A stretch of DNA of 6,263 nucleotides from Victivallales bacterium (GCA_900769285.1 CAAGGB010000002.1:1-6263), one strand, 5' to 3'. Shown: positions 1 through 5,743, numbered from the stretch's first letter. Numbers and translations: made by a program. The notes: generated from the sequence alone by a model not told the origin.

Positions 1-380
1 CCGGTGCCGATGTAGAGGAGTCCCTTGGACTCGACGTACTGGGTGCGGCGCATGGTGTCGGGGAAGTGGCTGTTGCCGCCGTCGATGATGATGTCGCCGG
101 GCTCGAGGACCTTGAGCAGCTGCTCGATGAAGTCGTCGACAGGGACGCCGGCCTTGACCATGACCATCACCTTGCGGGGACGCTTGAGGGAGGCGGCCAG
201 CTCCTCGATACTGTGGGCGCCGATGATGTTCTTGCCCTTCGCCCTGCCCTCCATGAAGGCATCGACCTTGGCGACAGTGCGGTTGTAGCACGCCACCGTG
301 AATCCCTTGCTCTCCATGTTGAGAATCAGATTCTCGCCCATCACCGCGAGACCAATCAAACCGATGTCTGCCTGCTTCAT
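1..380 (-). CDS. gnd: 6-phosphogluconate dehydrogenase (decarboxylating), N-terminal part, cut by the window start
   Basis: Gnd oxidises 6-phosphogluconate to ribulose 5-phosphate and CO2 with reduction of NADP (or NAD) in the cytosolic oxidative pentose phosphate pathway. I translated 126 complete codons from the ATG at 378-380; the remainder, roughly three quarters of a protein that is usually 470-490 residues, lies outside the window. Visible family marks are the Rossmann dinucleotide motif GLAVMG (residues 10-15), the cofactor-binding CYNRT (31-35), MVKAG (74-78) and the substrate-site DGGNS (100-104), then an IGTG stretch at the cut. The start is supported by alignment with the usual N-terminus (KQADIGLIG) and by a modest GGGAG Shine-Dalgarno site at 392-396, 11 bases upstream. 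The gene has its own promoter (473-501) and follows tsf in the same direction after a terminator-like hairpin, so it is probably a separate transcription unit. The family is clear; cofactor preference cannot be judged from this fragment. Confidence 0.95.
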   Translation of the reverse strand, partial: MKQADIGLIGLAVMGENLILNMESKGFTVACYNRTVAKVDAFMEGRAKGKNIIGAHSIEELAASLKRPRKVMVMVKAGVPVDDFIEQLLKVLEPGDIIIDGGNSHFPDTMRRTQYVESKGLLYIGT

Positions 381-429
381 GCTAAAGGCCACTCCCGTTG
401 CTGTGTGTAGGATTGGATTGCTTGCGGCC

Positions 430-450
430 GCCCGTGCCACGGCACCGGGC
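430..450 (-). other. Hairpin in the gnd 5' leader
   Basis: An imperfect inverted repeat (GCCCGTGCC against GGCACCGGGC, one bulged base) lies in the predicted untranslated leader of gnd, about 15-35 bases after the inferred transcription start and some 50 bases before the ATG. It can fold into a GC-rich stem with a short loop. It may stabilise the mRNA or be of no consequence; it is too far from the start codon to cover the ribosome-binding site. An 8-base palindrome GCGGCCGC (424-431) abuts it. Confidence 0.35.
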
Positions 451-472
451 GACAGCCTGACGAAATCCGCAT

Positions 473-501
473 AATGTAGCCTGAGCCTGCCCCATTTTCA
501 A
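473..501 (-). promoter_or_regulatory. Candidate sigma70-type promoter of gnd
   Basis: Reading the minus strand, a -35 hexamer TTGAAA (496-501; five of six consensus bases) is followed by an exact 17-base spacer and a -10 hexamer TACATT (473-478; four of six), continuing as ATGCG. The inferred transcription start is near 466, giving a leader of about 86 bases. The site lies just downstream of the tsf terminator-like hairpin in a locally more AT-rich patch, which fits a new transcription unit. The call rests on consensus matching only. Confidence 0.6.
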
Positions 502-522
502 GCGCGTCAGGTACAGACGCAA

Positions 523-561
523 GCGACCCCAGGTCAGCCGAATGGCCGTGCCTGGGGTCGC
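523..561 (-). terminator. Terminator-like hairpin after tsf
   Basis: A perfect 11-base inverted repeat (GCGACCCCAGG at 523-533, CCTGGGGTCGC at 551-561) with a 17-base loop begins about 32 bases after the tsf stop codon. The transcript continues UUGCGUCUGU, so the U-tract is weak. The stem strength, the position after the last gene of the rpsB-tsf pair and the adjacent gnd promoter favour transcription termination. An mRNA 3'-end stabilising hairpin behind a Rho-dependent end is the alternative. Confidence 0.6.
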
Positions 562-593
562 GTTACGCTGATGTCAGCGGTGGGAGGAGAACC

Positions 594-1412
594 TCACTTC
601 ACCTCTTCGCCAACCTGCCAGCGGAGGAAGCGGCGGACCACCAGCTTCGGGGCGACCTTGGCGAGGGAGGTCTTCTCGTCCTCAATCCAGGGCTGCTCGA
701 GCAGGCAGACCTGGCTGAACCACTTGTTCAGCTTGCCCTTCAGGATGCCTTCCAGCATCTTCTCGGGCTTGCCCTGCAGCTCGGGCTGGGCGGCGGCAAT
801 CTCAAGCTCCTTGACGACGCGCTCGGCGGGGACATCGTCACGGGAGATGAACTCAGGGGCGTTGGCGGTGATGTGCATGGTGATGTCGGCCAGCAGCTCG
901 TCGGTGTACTCGCCCTCGGCATCGACGAGGACGCCGTAGAAGGGGCCGCCCTGGTGGTGCTTGTAGGACTTGAGGGCGCCGTTGGTGATCCAGCGGACGG
1001 CGCGGCGGATCTGCATGTTCTCGCCGAGCTTGCCGATGAGGAGCTTGACGGCCTCGCCGCACTTCTCGTTGAGGATGGGGCTGATGTCGCCGTCGACGCC
1101 GTCAAGGGACATGGCGACGTCGGCGATGTCCTTGGCGAGCTTCTGGAAGTCGTCGGTGCGGGCGACGAAGTCGGTCTCGCAGAGCAGCTCGATGGCGATG
1201 GCGACCTTGTCCTTGATTTCGCAGATGAAGAGACCGTCGGTGGCGGAGCGGTCGGCCTTCTTGTCGGCCTTGGCGATGCCGGACTTGCGGAGGTTCTCCA
1301 TGGCGAGGGCCATGTCGCCGTTGGCGGCGGTGAGGGCCTTCTTGCAGTCCATCAGGCCAACGCCGGTCTTCTGGCGGAGTTCGTTAACGAGAGCAGCGGT
1401 AATAGCAGCCAT
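594..1412 (-). CDS. tsf: Translation elongation factor Ts
   Basis: EF-Ts is the cytosolic guanine-nucleotide exchange factor that displaces GDP from EF-Tu so that EF-Tu can reload with GTP and aminoacyl-tRNA. The protein is 272 residues, close to the 283 of E. coli. It begins with the N-terminal UBA-like module (about residues 1-45; ELRQKTGVGLMDCKKAL at 11-27). Next comes the core, with the EF-Tu-contacting TDFVARTDDF motif (80-89) and a second core half marked by HHQGGPFYGVLVD (152-164). It closes with the conserved C-terminal CLLEQPWIEDE and VVRRFLRWQVGEE. The ATG at 1410-1412 matches the usual MAxITAALV start and has an AGGAAT Shine-Dalgarno site about 10 bases upstream. It sits 115 bases after rpsB in the common rpsB-tsf arrangement, with a large hairpin between them, and ends with TGA before a terminator-like hairpin. 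I saw no truncation or missing key residue. Confidence 0.97.
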   Translation of the reverse strand: MAAITAALVNELRQKTGVGLMDCKKALTAANGDMALAMENLRKSGIAKADKKADRSATDGLFICEIKDKVAIAIELLCETDFVARTDDFQKLAKDIADVAMSLDGVDGDISPILNEKCGEAVKLLIGKLGENMQIRRAVRWITNGALKSYKHHQGGPFYGVLVDAEGEYTDELLADITMHITANAPEFISRDDVPAERVVKELEIAAAQPELQGKPEKMLEGILKGKLNKWFSQVCLLEQPWIEDEKTSLAKVAPKLVVRRFLRWQVGEEVK

Positions 1413-1471
1413 ATTCTTGAATTCCTATGCTATGGGACACTGAACGATGAGAGGAGGCGGAGACGTCCGAT

Positions 1472-1511
1472 GCCGTCCCAAGGGTGCCGGAAACCGGCCC
1501 CATGGGACGGC
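1472..1511 (-). promoter_or_regulatory. Large hairpin in the rpsB-tsf spacer (possible attenuator or processing site)
   Basis: A perfect 9-base outer repeat (GCCGTCCCA at 1472-1480, TGGGACGGC at 1503-1511) encloses an inner stem (AGGGTGCCGG against CCGGCCCCA) with one bulged base and one mismatch around a 3-base loop. About 17 pairs can form. It lies 16 bases past the rpsB stop and about 59 bases before the tsf ATG. No U-run follows, so it is not a textbook intrinsic terminator. It could reduce tsf expression relative to rpsB, protect the upstream rpsB message, or be an RNase target. The structure is visible; the function is inferred. Confidence 0.6.
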
Positions 1512-1527
1512 GTGATGGGCCGTGTGC

Positions 1528-2280
1528 TTAGGCCTCGGCGGGGGCCTCTTCCTTCTCGGCGACGGCGGCGGGCTCCTCGGAGACGTTCTTCTTCTGGAGC
1601 GTGCTCAGGCCGTCCTCGATGGAGGCGGCAAGCGTGTCGCAGAGGACCTTGATGGAGCGGAGGGCGTCGTCGTTGCCCGGGATGACGTAGTCGACGTCAT
1701 CGGGGTTGCAGTTGGAGTCGACGATGGCGACGACGGGGATGCCGAGCTTGGCGGCCTCGCTGACGGCGATGTGCTCGCGGGCGACATCGACGACGACGAC
1801 GGCGTCGGGGAGGCGGTTGAGGTTGGCGATGCCGCCGAGGGCGGACTCCAGCTTGCCGAGCTCACGCTTCAGGCCCGCGACCTCCTTCTTGGGGAGCTTC
1901 TCCAGGGAGCCGTCAGCCTCCTGGGCGCGGATCTTCTTCATGAACTGGACGCGGGTGAGGACGACCTTCTGGTTGGTGAGGGTGCCGCCGAGCCAGCGAT
2001 CGCACATGTAGGGCATGTTGAGGCGCTCGGCGATCTCCTTGACGCACTCCTGCGCCTGGCGCTTGGCGCCGACGAAGAGGATCTGTCCGCCCTTGGCGGC
2101 GGTCTCACGCAGGAAGTCGCAGGCCTCGGCCAGCTGTCTCATGGTGATGGTGAGGTCAAAGATGGTGATGCCGTTGCGGACGCCATAGATGTAGGGCTTC
2201 ATCTTGGGGTTCCAGCGCTTCGTCTTGTGGCCGAAGTGCACACCGGCTTCCAGAAGATCAACAATCGTCGTCTTTTCCAC
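1528..2280 (-). CDS. rpsB: 30S ribosomal protein S2
   Basis: S2 is a late-assembling small-subunit protein that helps bring S1 to the 30S ribosome. The 250-residue product shows the family landmarks in order: LLEAGVHFGHKTKRWNPKM (9-27), YIYGVRNGITIFDL (30-43), ILFVGAKRQAQ (67-77), RWLGGTLTN (95-103), LPDAVVVVDV (157-166) and IPVVAIVDSNCNPDDVDYVI (181-200). A short acidic, alanine-rich tail (about 234-250) follows, as in many S2 proteins. The start is GTG (2278-2280), chosen because the frame stays open far upstream without S2 homology, the GTG gives the expected N-terminus, and AAAGGA (2290-2295) lies 9 bases before it. The gene heads the rpsB-tsf pair and has a candidate promoter 190-odd bases upstream. 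In enterobacteria S2 represses its own operon through the mRNA leader; whether that holds here is unknown, but the long repeat-rich leader allows it. Confidence 0.97.
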   Translation of the reverse strand: MEKTTIVDLLEAGVHFGHKTKRWNPKMKPYIYGVRNGITIFDLTITMRQLAEACDFLRETAAKGGQILFVGAKRQAQECVKEIAERLNMPYMCDRWLGGTLTNQKVVLTRVQFMKKIRAQEADGSLEKLPKKEVAGLKRELGKLESALGGIANLNRLPDAVVVVDVAREHIAVSEAAKLGIPVVAIVDSNCNPDDVDYVIPGNDDALRSIKVLCDTLAASIEDGLSTLQKKNVSEEPAAVAEKEEAPAEA

Positions 2281-2467
2281 TTTCGCTAGTCCTTTCTGCG
2301 TGTGACGCTGGCTTTTCCGACCGTGCGCGAACCGCCTCCCGGGAGAGGCGAGGACGCTTTCCCCGCGCGGCTGCCGAAGCCAGCACCTTTTAACAAGTGT
2401 GTTGAGACCGGCGGCACCGGGAAATCTGCCGCCAGACCGGGAATTTCCTGTCGCACAGAGGCGACAG
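2281..2467 (-). promoter_or_regulatory. Long rpsB leader with inverted and direct repeats
   Basis: If the promoter at 2474-2502 is used, rpsB has an untranslated leader of about 187 bases. From 5' to 3' it contains a 7-base perfect stem (2448-2467) at its very start, a second stem (GGCGGCA at 2410-2416, TGCCGCC at 2427-2433), an ACCGGGAA direct repeat at 2416 and 2436 spaced exactly 20 bases apart, a CTCCCGGGAG palindrome (2336-2345), and the Shine-Dalgarno sequence AAAGGA (2290-2295) 9 bases before the GTG. The length and structure suit post-transcriptional control such as S2 autoregulation, but I do not recognise a specific described leader motif. Confidence 0.45.
2448..2467 (-). terminator. 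Small hairpin just after the ABC ATPase stop; weak terminator or start of the rpsB leader
   Basis: A perfect 7-base stem (CTGTCGC at 2448-2454, GCGACAG at 2461-2467) with a 6-base loop begins 9 bases after the ATPase TAG. The minus-strand transcript continues GAAAUUCCC, so there is no proper U-tract and intrinsic termination is doubtful. It is the only hairpin directly behind the transport operon. It also falls almost exactly at the inferred 5' end of the rpsB transcript, where a stem would protect the message. Confidence 0.35.
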
Positions 2468-2473
2468 ACGCAT

Positions 2474-2502
2474 AATCTAATGCCCAGATACCCGATTGTC
2501 CA
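2474..2502 (-). promoter_or_regulatory. Candidate sigma70-type promoter of rpsB-tsf inside the end of the ABC ATPase gene
   Basis: On the minus strand TGGACA (2497-2502; five of six bases of the -35 consensus) is followed by a 17-base spacer and TAGATT (2474-2479; four of six of the -10 consensus), continuing as ATGCG. The TAG stop codon of the ATPase gene (2477-2479) forms the first three bases of the -10. The inferred transcription start is near 2467. The same TANATTATGCG string forms the -10 region of the gnd promoter. The call is from pattern matching only. Confidence 0.5.
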
Positions 2503-4564
2503 GCCGTGACGGGAAATTTCCCTCCGCGTCCGTCGGCGGCAGGGCATGGCAGGCCGCCCAGTGGCCAGGCGCGAGCGGTCGCCGCGGCGGCTCGCGGAGG
2601 CGGCACCCGTCCGTGGCGTGTGGGCAGCGCGGATGGAAGCGGCAGCCGTCGGGCGGACAGCCGGGGCTGGGGAGGTCGCCCTGGAGGACGGTCGCGCGGC
2701 GCGGCTCGCCGTCGAGGCGCGGCGCGGCCGCGAGGAGTGCGCGGGTGTAGGGATGGGCGGGATGGGCGAGGACCTCGGCGGCGGGGCCCTCCTCCACGAT
2801 GCGCCCCAGATACATGACGGCGATGCGGTCGGCGAAGTAGCTGACCACGCTGAGGTCGTGGGTGATGAAGAGATACGCGAGGCCCAGGCGGCGCTGGAGC
2901 CGGCGCAGCAGGTTGAGCATCTGCGCCTGGACGGACACGTCGAGGGCGCTGGTGCACTCGTCGCAGACGATGATGTCGGGCGAGACGGCCAGGGCGCGGG
3001 CGAGACCGAGACGCTGCCGCTGGCCGCCGCTGAACTGATGGGGATAGCGCCCGGGCGCCTCGGGGGGAAGACCCACGTCGCCCAGAAGGGCCTCCACCGC
3101 GGCACGGCGCTCCGCAGGCGTCCCGATGCGCTGCGCGTCCAGGCCCTCGAGCAGCGATTCGCCCGCCATCAGGCGCGGGTCCAGGCTGGAGAAGGGGTCC
3201 TGGAAAATCATCTGGATGCGACGGCGGAGCGGGCGCAGGGCGCGCTCGTCGAGCTGGGTCAGCTCAGTGCCGTCGCCGAGGCGGACGGAGCCGCCGGTGG
3301 GCCGCAGCAGCCGCACGAGCGCCTTGCCGACGGTGGTCTTGCCGCAGCCCGACTCCCCGACCAGGGCCAGCGTCTCGCCTGCGCGCAGCGTCAGGTCGAC
3401 GCCATCCACGGCGCGGACAGGGGCGCTCCGTCGTCCGAACAGGCCGGCGCGGCGCGGAAACCAGACCTGAAGACCGTGCGCCTCCAGAACCACGCGCGGA
3501 CCGTCGCCGACGGCGGACGGCGGCTCCGCGGACATCGTGTCCGCCTTCAGGCCGGCGCCGAACATCCCGGGGCGGTGGCAGCGGACGTGATGGTCGGGGG
3601 CGGGAGACTGGTCGTCGGGGGGCGCGGTGAGGCAGATGTCCTGGGCGAAGGGGCAGCGCGTGGCGAAGGCGCAGGCGGCGGGATGGGGGCTGACGTCCGG
3701 CCGCGGCGCGTCGATGGCGGCGAGGGCGGCGTGTCGGCCGGCGGCGCTGGGGACGCTGCGCAGGAGCAGCCGGGTGTAGGGATGGCAGGGACGGCGGAAG
3801 AGCTCGTCGGCGGAGGCGGTCTCGACGAGCTGCCCCGAGACCATGACGGCGACGCGGTCGGCCTGCTCGCGGACGAGCGCGAGGTTGTGGGTGATGAAGA
3901 GGACGGCGGTGCCGAGCTGCCGCCGCAGACGGTTCAGGAGCTCCATGATCTGCGCCTGGACGGTGACGTCGAGGGCGGTGGTGGGCTCGTCGGCGATGAG
4001 GAGCTCGGGACGGCAGGCCAGGGCCATGGCGATCATGACGCGCTGCCGCTGTCCTCCAGAGAGCTGATGGGGATAGTCACGGAGGCGCGTGGCGGCGGCG
4101 GGGATGCCGACGTCCTCGAGAAGCTGGACGGCGCGGTCACGGGTCTCGCGGCGGGCGCACTGACCATGGGCGAGGAGCGTCTCGGCGAGCTGCCGCCCGA
4201 TGGGCATGACCGGGTTGAGCGCGGTCATGGGCTCCTGGAAGATCATGGAGAGCCGCCGTCCCCGCAGGCGCCGGAGCCCCTCGGGCGACAGGGCGGCGAG
4301 GTCCTGCCCGTCGAAGCGGATGGTTCCGCCGCTGACGGCGGCGATGCCCTCGGGGAGGAGCCCCATGACGGCGAGGGCGGTGACGGACTTGCCGGAGCCG
4401 GACTCGCCGACCAGGGCCAGCAGCTCGCCGCGCCGCAGGCTGAGGGAGACGTCGCGGACCACCGTCCGGAGGGCGCTTCCCTGCCGGAAGCCGACCGTCA
4501 GGCCGCTGACCTCGAGCACCGTCCCCGCGTGGGCGGCGTCTGCGTTCGACTCGTGATGGCTCAT
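2477..4564 (-). CDS. Fused double-domain ATPase of a peptide-type ABC importer (DppD-DppF fusion)
   Basis: This cytoplasmic ATPase would power import of peptides, nickel, glutathione or related solutes through the two permeases encoded just upstream. The 695-residue product holds two complete nucleotide-binding domains. Domain 1 has Walker A GESGSGKS (53-60), Q-loop Q110, signature LSGGQ (168-172), Walker B LLIADEP (188-194) and H-loop H226. Domain 2 has GESGCGKT (403-410), Q455, FSGGQ (511-515), IIVCDE (531-536) and H569. Each is followed by the oligopeptide-transporter C-terminal region with four cysteines in identical spacing (C298/304/311/329 and C641/647/654/672). Such fusions occur in YejF and GsiA. 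The ATG at 4562-4564 is preferred because GAGGAG (4574-4579) lies 9 bases upstream. An ATG at 4586-4588 overlaps the upstream stop as ATGA, would add 8 residues, and lacks a Shine-Dalgarno site. Substrate cannot be assigned without the binding protein. Confidence 0.93.
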   Translation of the reverse strand: MSHHESNADAAHAGTVLEVSGLTVGFRQGSALRTVVRDVSLSLRRGELLALVGESGSGKSVTALAVMGLLPEGIAAVSGGTIRFDGQDLAALSPEGLRRLRGRRLSMIFQEPMTALNPVMPIGRQLAETLLAHGQCARRETRDRAVQLLEDVGIPAAATRLRDYPHQLSGGQRQRVMIAMALACRPELLIADEPTTALDVTVQAQIMELLNRLRRQLGTAVLFITHNLALVREQADRVAVMVSGQLVETASADELFRRPCHPYTRLLLRSVPSAAGRHAALAAIDAPRPDVSPHPAACAFATRCPFAQDICLTAPPDDQSPAPDHHVRCHRPGMFGAGLKADTMSAEPPSAVGDGPRVVLEAHGLQVWFPRRAGLFGRRSAPVRAVDGVDLTLRAGETLALVGESGCGKTTVGKALVRLLRPTGGSVRLGDGTELTQLDERALRPLRRRIQMIFQDPFSSLDPRLMAGESLLEGLDAQRIGTPAERRAAVEALLGDVGLPPEAPGRYPHQFSGGQRQRLGLARALAVSPDIIVCDECTSALDVSVQAQMLNLLRRLQRRLGLAYLFITHDLSVVSYFADRIAVMYLGRIVEEGPAAEVLAHPAHPYTRALLAAAPRLDGEPRRATVLQGDLPSPGCPPDGCRFHPRCPHATDGCRLREPPRRPLAPGHWAACHALPPTDAEGNFPSRLDNRVSGH

Positions 4565-4573
4565 CGTTCGTGG

Positions 4574-4579
4574 CTCCTC
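4574..4579 (-). promoter_or_regulatory. Ribosome-binding site deciding the start of the ABC ATPase
   Basis: GAGGAG on the minus strand lies 9 bases before the ATG at 4562-4564. The competing ATG at 4586-4588 is preceded only by GCGCACCGA, without a purine-rich site, but its ATGA overlap with the permease stop would permit translational coupling. I favour the downstream start. Confidence 0.65.
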
Positions 4580-4584
4580 TTGGT

Positions 4585-5712
4585 TCATTCGGTGCGCAGT
4601 CGCGGGTCCAGGGCGTCGCGGACGGCGTCACCGAGGAGATTGGCGGGGAGGACGAGACCGAGCATGAAGGCGAACGCGGCCGTCAGCTTCCACCAGACCA
4701 GCGGCTCGCGGGTGAGCTCGGTGCGGGCGTCGTTGATCATGGAGCCCCAGGAGAAGGTGTCCGCGCCGACGCCAATGCCCAGGTAGGTGAGCGCCGCCTC
4801 GGCGAGCACCTCGCTGGAGAAGCGGAGGACGGCGGTGATGAGGACCAGGTGCATGACGTTGGGGACGATGTGGCGCAGCAGGATGCGCCAGTGCGGGACG
4901 CCGAGGCCGATGGCGGCCTGGATGTAGTCCGCCTCGCGCAGGCGGAGCGTCTCGCCGCGCAGCAGCCGGTAGAGCCCTGTCCAGGAGGCGATGCCCATGG
5001 CCAGGCACAGTTGAGGCAGGCCCTGCCCGAAGACCAGCATGAACGCCGCGATGAAGAGGATGGTCGGGATGGAGCTCAGCACGATGCACACATACTGGAG
5101 GAGGTCGTCGACCCAGCCGCCGAAGTACCCGGACAGGATGCCCAGCAGCAGGGCCAGGGGGACGGCGAGCAGCGTGGTCAGCACGCCGATGACCATCCCC
5201 GTGCGGATGCTCTTGAGCGCCTGGTACAGGACATCCTCGCCCACGCGGTCTGTGCCGAGCAGATGGGTCCCCGGGTAGCGGAGCGGCTCGGGGACGGCCA
5301 CGCGACCGCGACCGCCCTCCCCCACGCGGGTCAGGGCGAGGCCGGTCTCCGCCAGCGGCGCGGAGTACGAGCGCTCGCGGCGGCGACGGAGACCGGCGAG
5401 GAGGTGGTCGAGGGCGGAGCGCCCGCCGTCCAGGATGACCTCGCCGGTGTCGGGACGCCGCAGCGGCTCGCCCGTGTCGGGGCTGACGGCGGGGCTGCGC
5501 CAGCCCACCGAGTCGAGGAGGGCCACGAGCAGATAGCCCGAGAGAATGGCTAGGCTGGCCATCGCCGCGCGGCGGCGGCGGAGCTGCCGCCAGGCGAGCC
5601 GCCAGTGCTCGCGCCGCGAGCAGCGCCAGCCGCCCCAGACGGCCAGCGCCACCAGCGCCAGCGTCATCAGGTTCTGCGCCGTCCAGGTGCCGAGGGTCTC
5701 CGCGAGCGTCAT
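4585..5712 (-). CDS. DppC-type ABC transporter permease with an extra N-terminal membrane segment
   Basis: This is an inner-membrane permease subunit that pairs with the DppB-type subunit to form the pore of a peptide-type importer. The 375-residue product has a hydrophobic segment at about 15-29, a second at 48-68 preceded by the arginine-rich stretch usual at the OppC N-terminus (36-49), a long polar loop (about 70-148), the conserved HLLGTDRVGEDVLY entry (150-163), and then the membrane core. The EAA-type coupling helix is DYIQAAIGLGVPHWRILLRHIVPN (262-285). The ending LGDAVRDALDPRLR is typical of DppC. The extra first membrane segment and the loop of nearly 80 residues, with two DTGE repeats (79-82 and 88-91), are longer than in classical DppC; YejE-like proteins may be closer. 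The ATG at 5710-5712 is chosen for its strong AGGAGGAG site. A GTG at 5752-5754 would overlap the upstream gene and lacks correct spacing. The stop overlaps an in-frame ATG of the ATPase gene (ATGA). Confidence 0.92.
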   Translation of the reverse strand: MTLAETLGTWTAQNLMTLALVALAVWGGWRCSRREHWRLAWRQLRRRRAAMASLAILSGYLLVALLDSVGWRSPAVSPDTGEPLRRPDTGEVILDGGRSALDHLLAGLRRRRERSYSAPLAETGLALTRVGEGGRGRVAVPEPLRYPGTHLLGTDRVGEDVLYQALKSIRTGMVIGVLTTLLAVPLALLLGILSGYFGGWVDDLLQYVCIVLSSIPTILFIAAFMLVFGQGLPQLCLAMGIASWTGLYRLLRGETLRLREADYIQAAIGLGVPHWRILLRHIVPNVMHLVLITAVLRFSSEVLAEAALTYLGIGVGADTFSWGSMINDARTELTREPLVWWKLTAAFAFMLGLVLPANLLGDAVRDALDPRLRTE

Positions 5713-5719
5713 GGCCGTG

Positions 5720-5727
5720 CTCCTCCT
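5720..5727 (-). promoter_or_regulatory. Strong ribosome-binding site deciding the start of the DppC-type permease
   Basis: AGGAGGAG on the minus strand sits 7 bases before the ATG at 5710-5712, a near-ideal Shine-Dalgarno site. The upstream GTG (5752-5754) has purines directly abutting it with no spacer, and would add 14 very polar residues. The site lies in the 31-base gap after the upstream permease stop. Confidence 0.8.
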
Positions 5728-5743
5728 CTCGTCTTCGTCCCGC

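Noticed and set aside
873..2289. Plus-strand open frames opposite tsf and rpsB (about 255-260 codons each)
   Set aside because: They are mirror frames of highly conserved genes, rich in Gly, Asp, Ala, Leu and Val, with no independent start signal or family resemblance.
2387..2396. TTGTTAAAA on the minus strand as an alternative rpsB promoter element
   Set aside because: Read as -10 it has no reasonable -35 at 16-18 bases upstream, and read as -35 it is followed by GC-rich sequence with no -10.
2281..3105. In-frame upstream extension of rpsB to 525 codons
   Set aside because: The frame is open by chance through the ATPase gene in another phase. S2 homology begins at the GTG at 2278-2280, which has a proper Shine-Dalgarno site.
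2546..4786. Long plus-strand open frame of 746 codons opposite the ABC ATPase
   Set aside because: It is antisense to a clear two-domain ATPase, has low-complexity Gly/Ala/Asp/Glu-rich content without any recognisable domain, and such open antisense frames are expected in GC-rich genes.
4570..5553. Plus-strand open frame of 327 codons opposite the DppC-type permease
   Set aside because: The antisense composition is biased to Gly, Ala, Asp, Glu and Gln, no motif is visible, and the opposite strand encodes a permease with clear family motifs.
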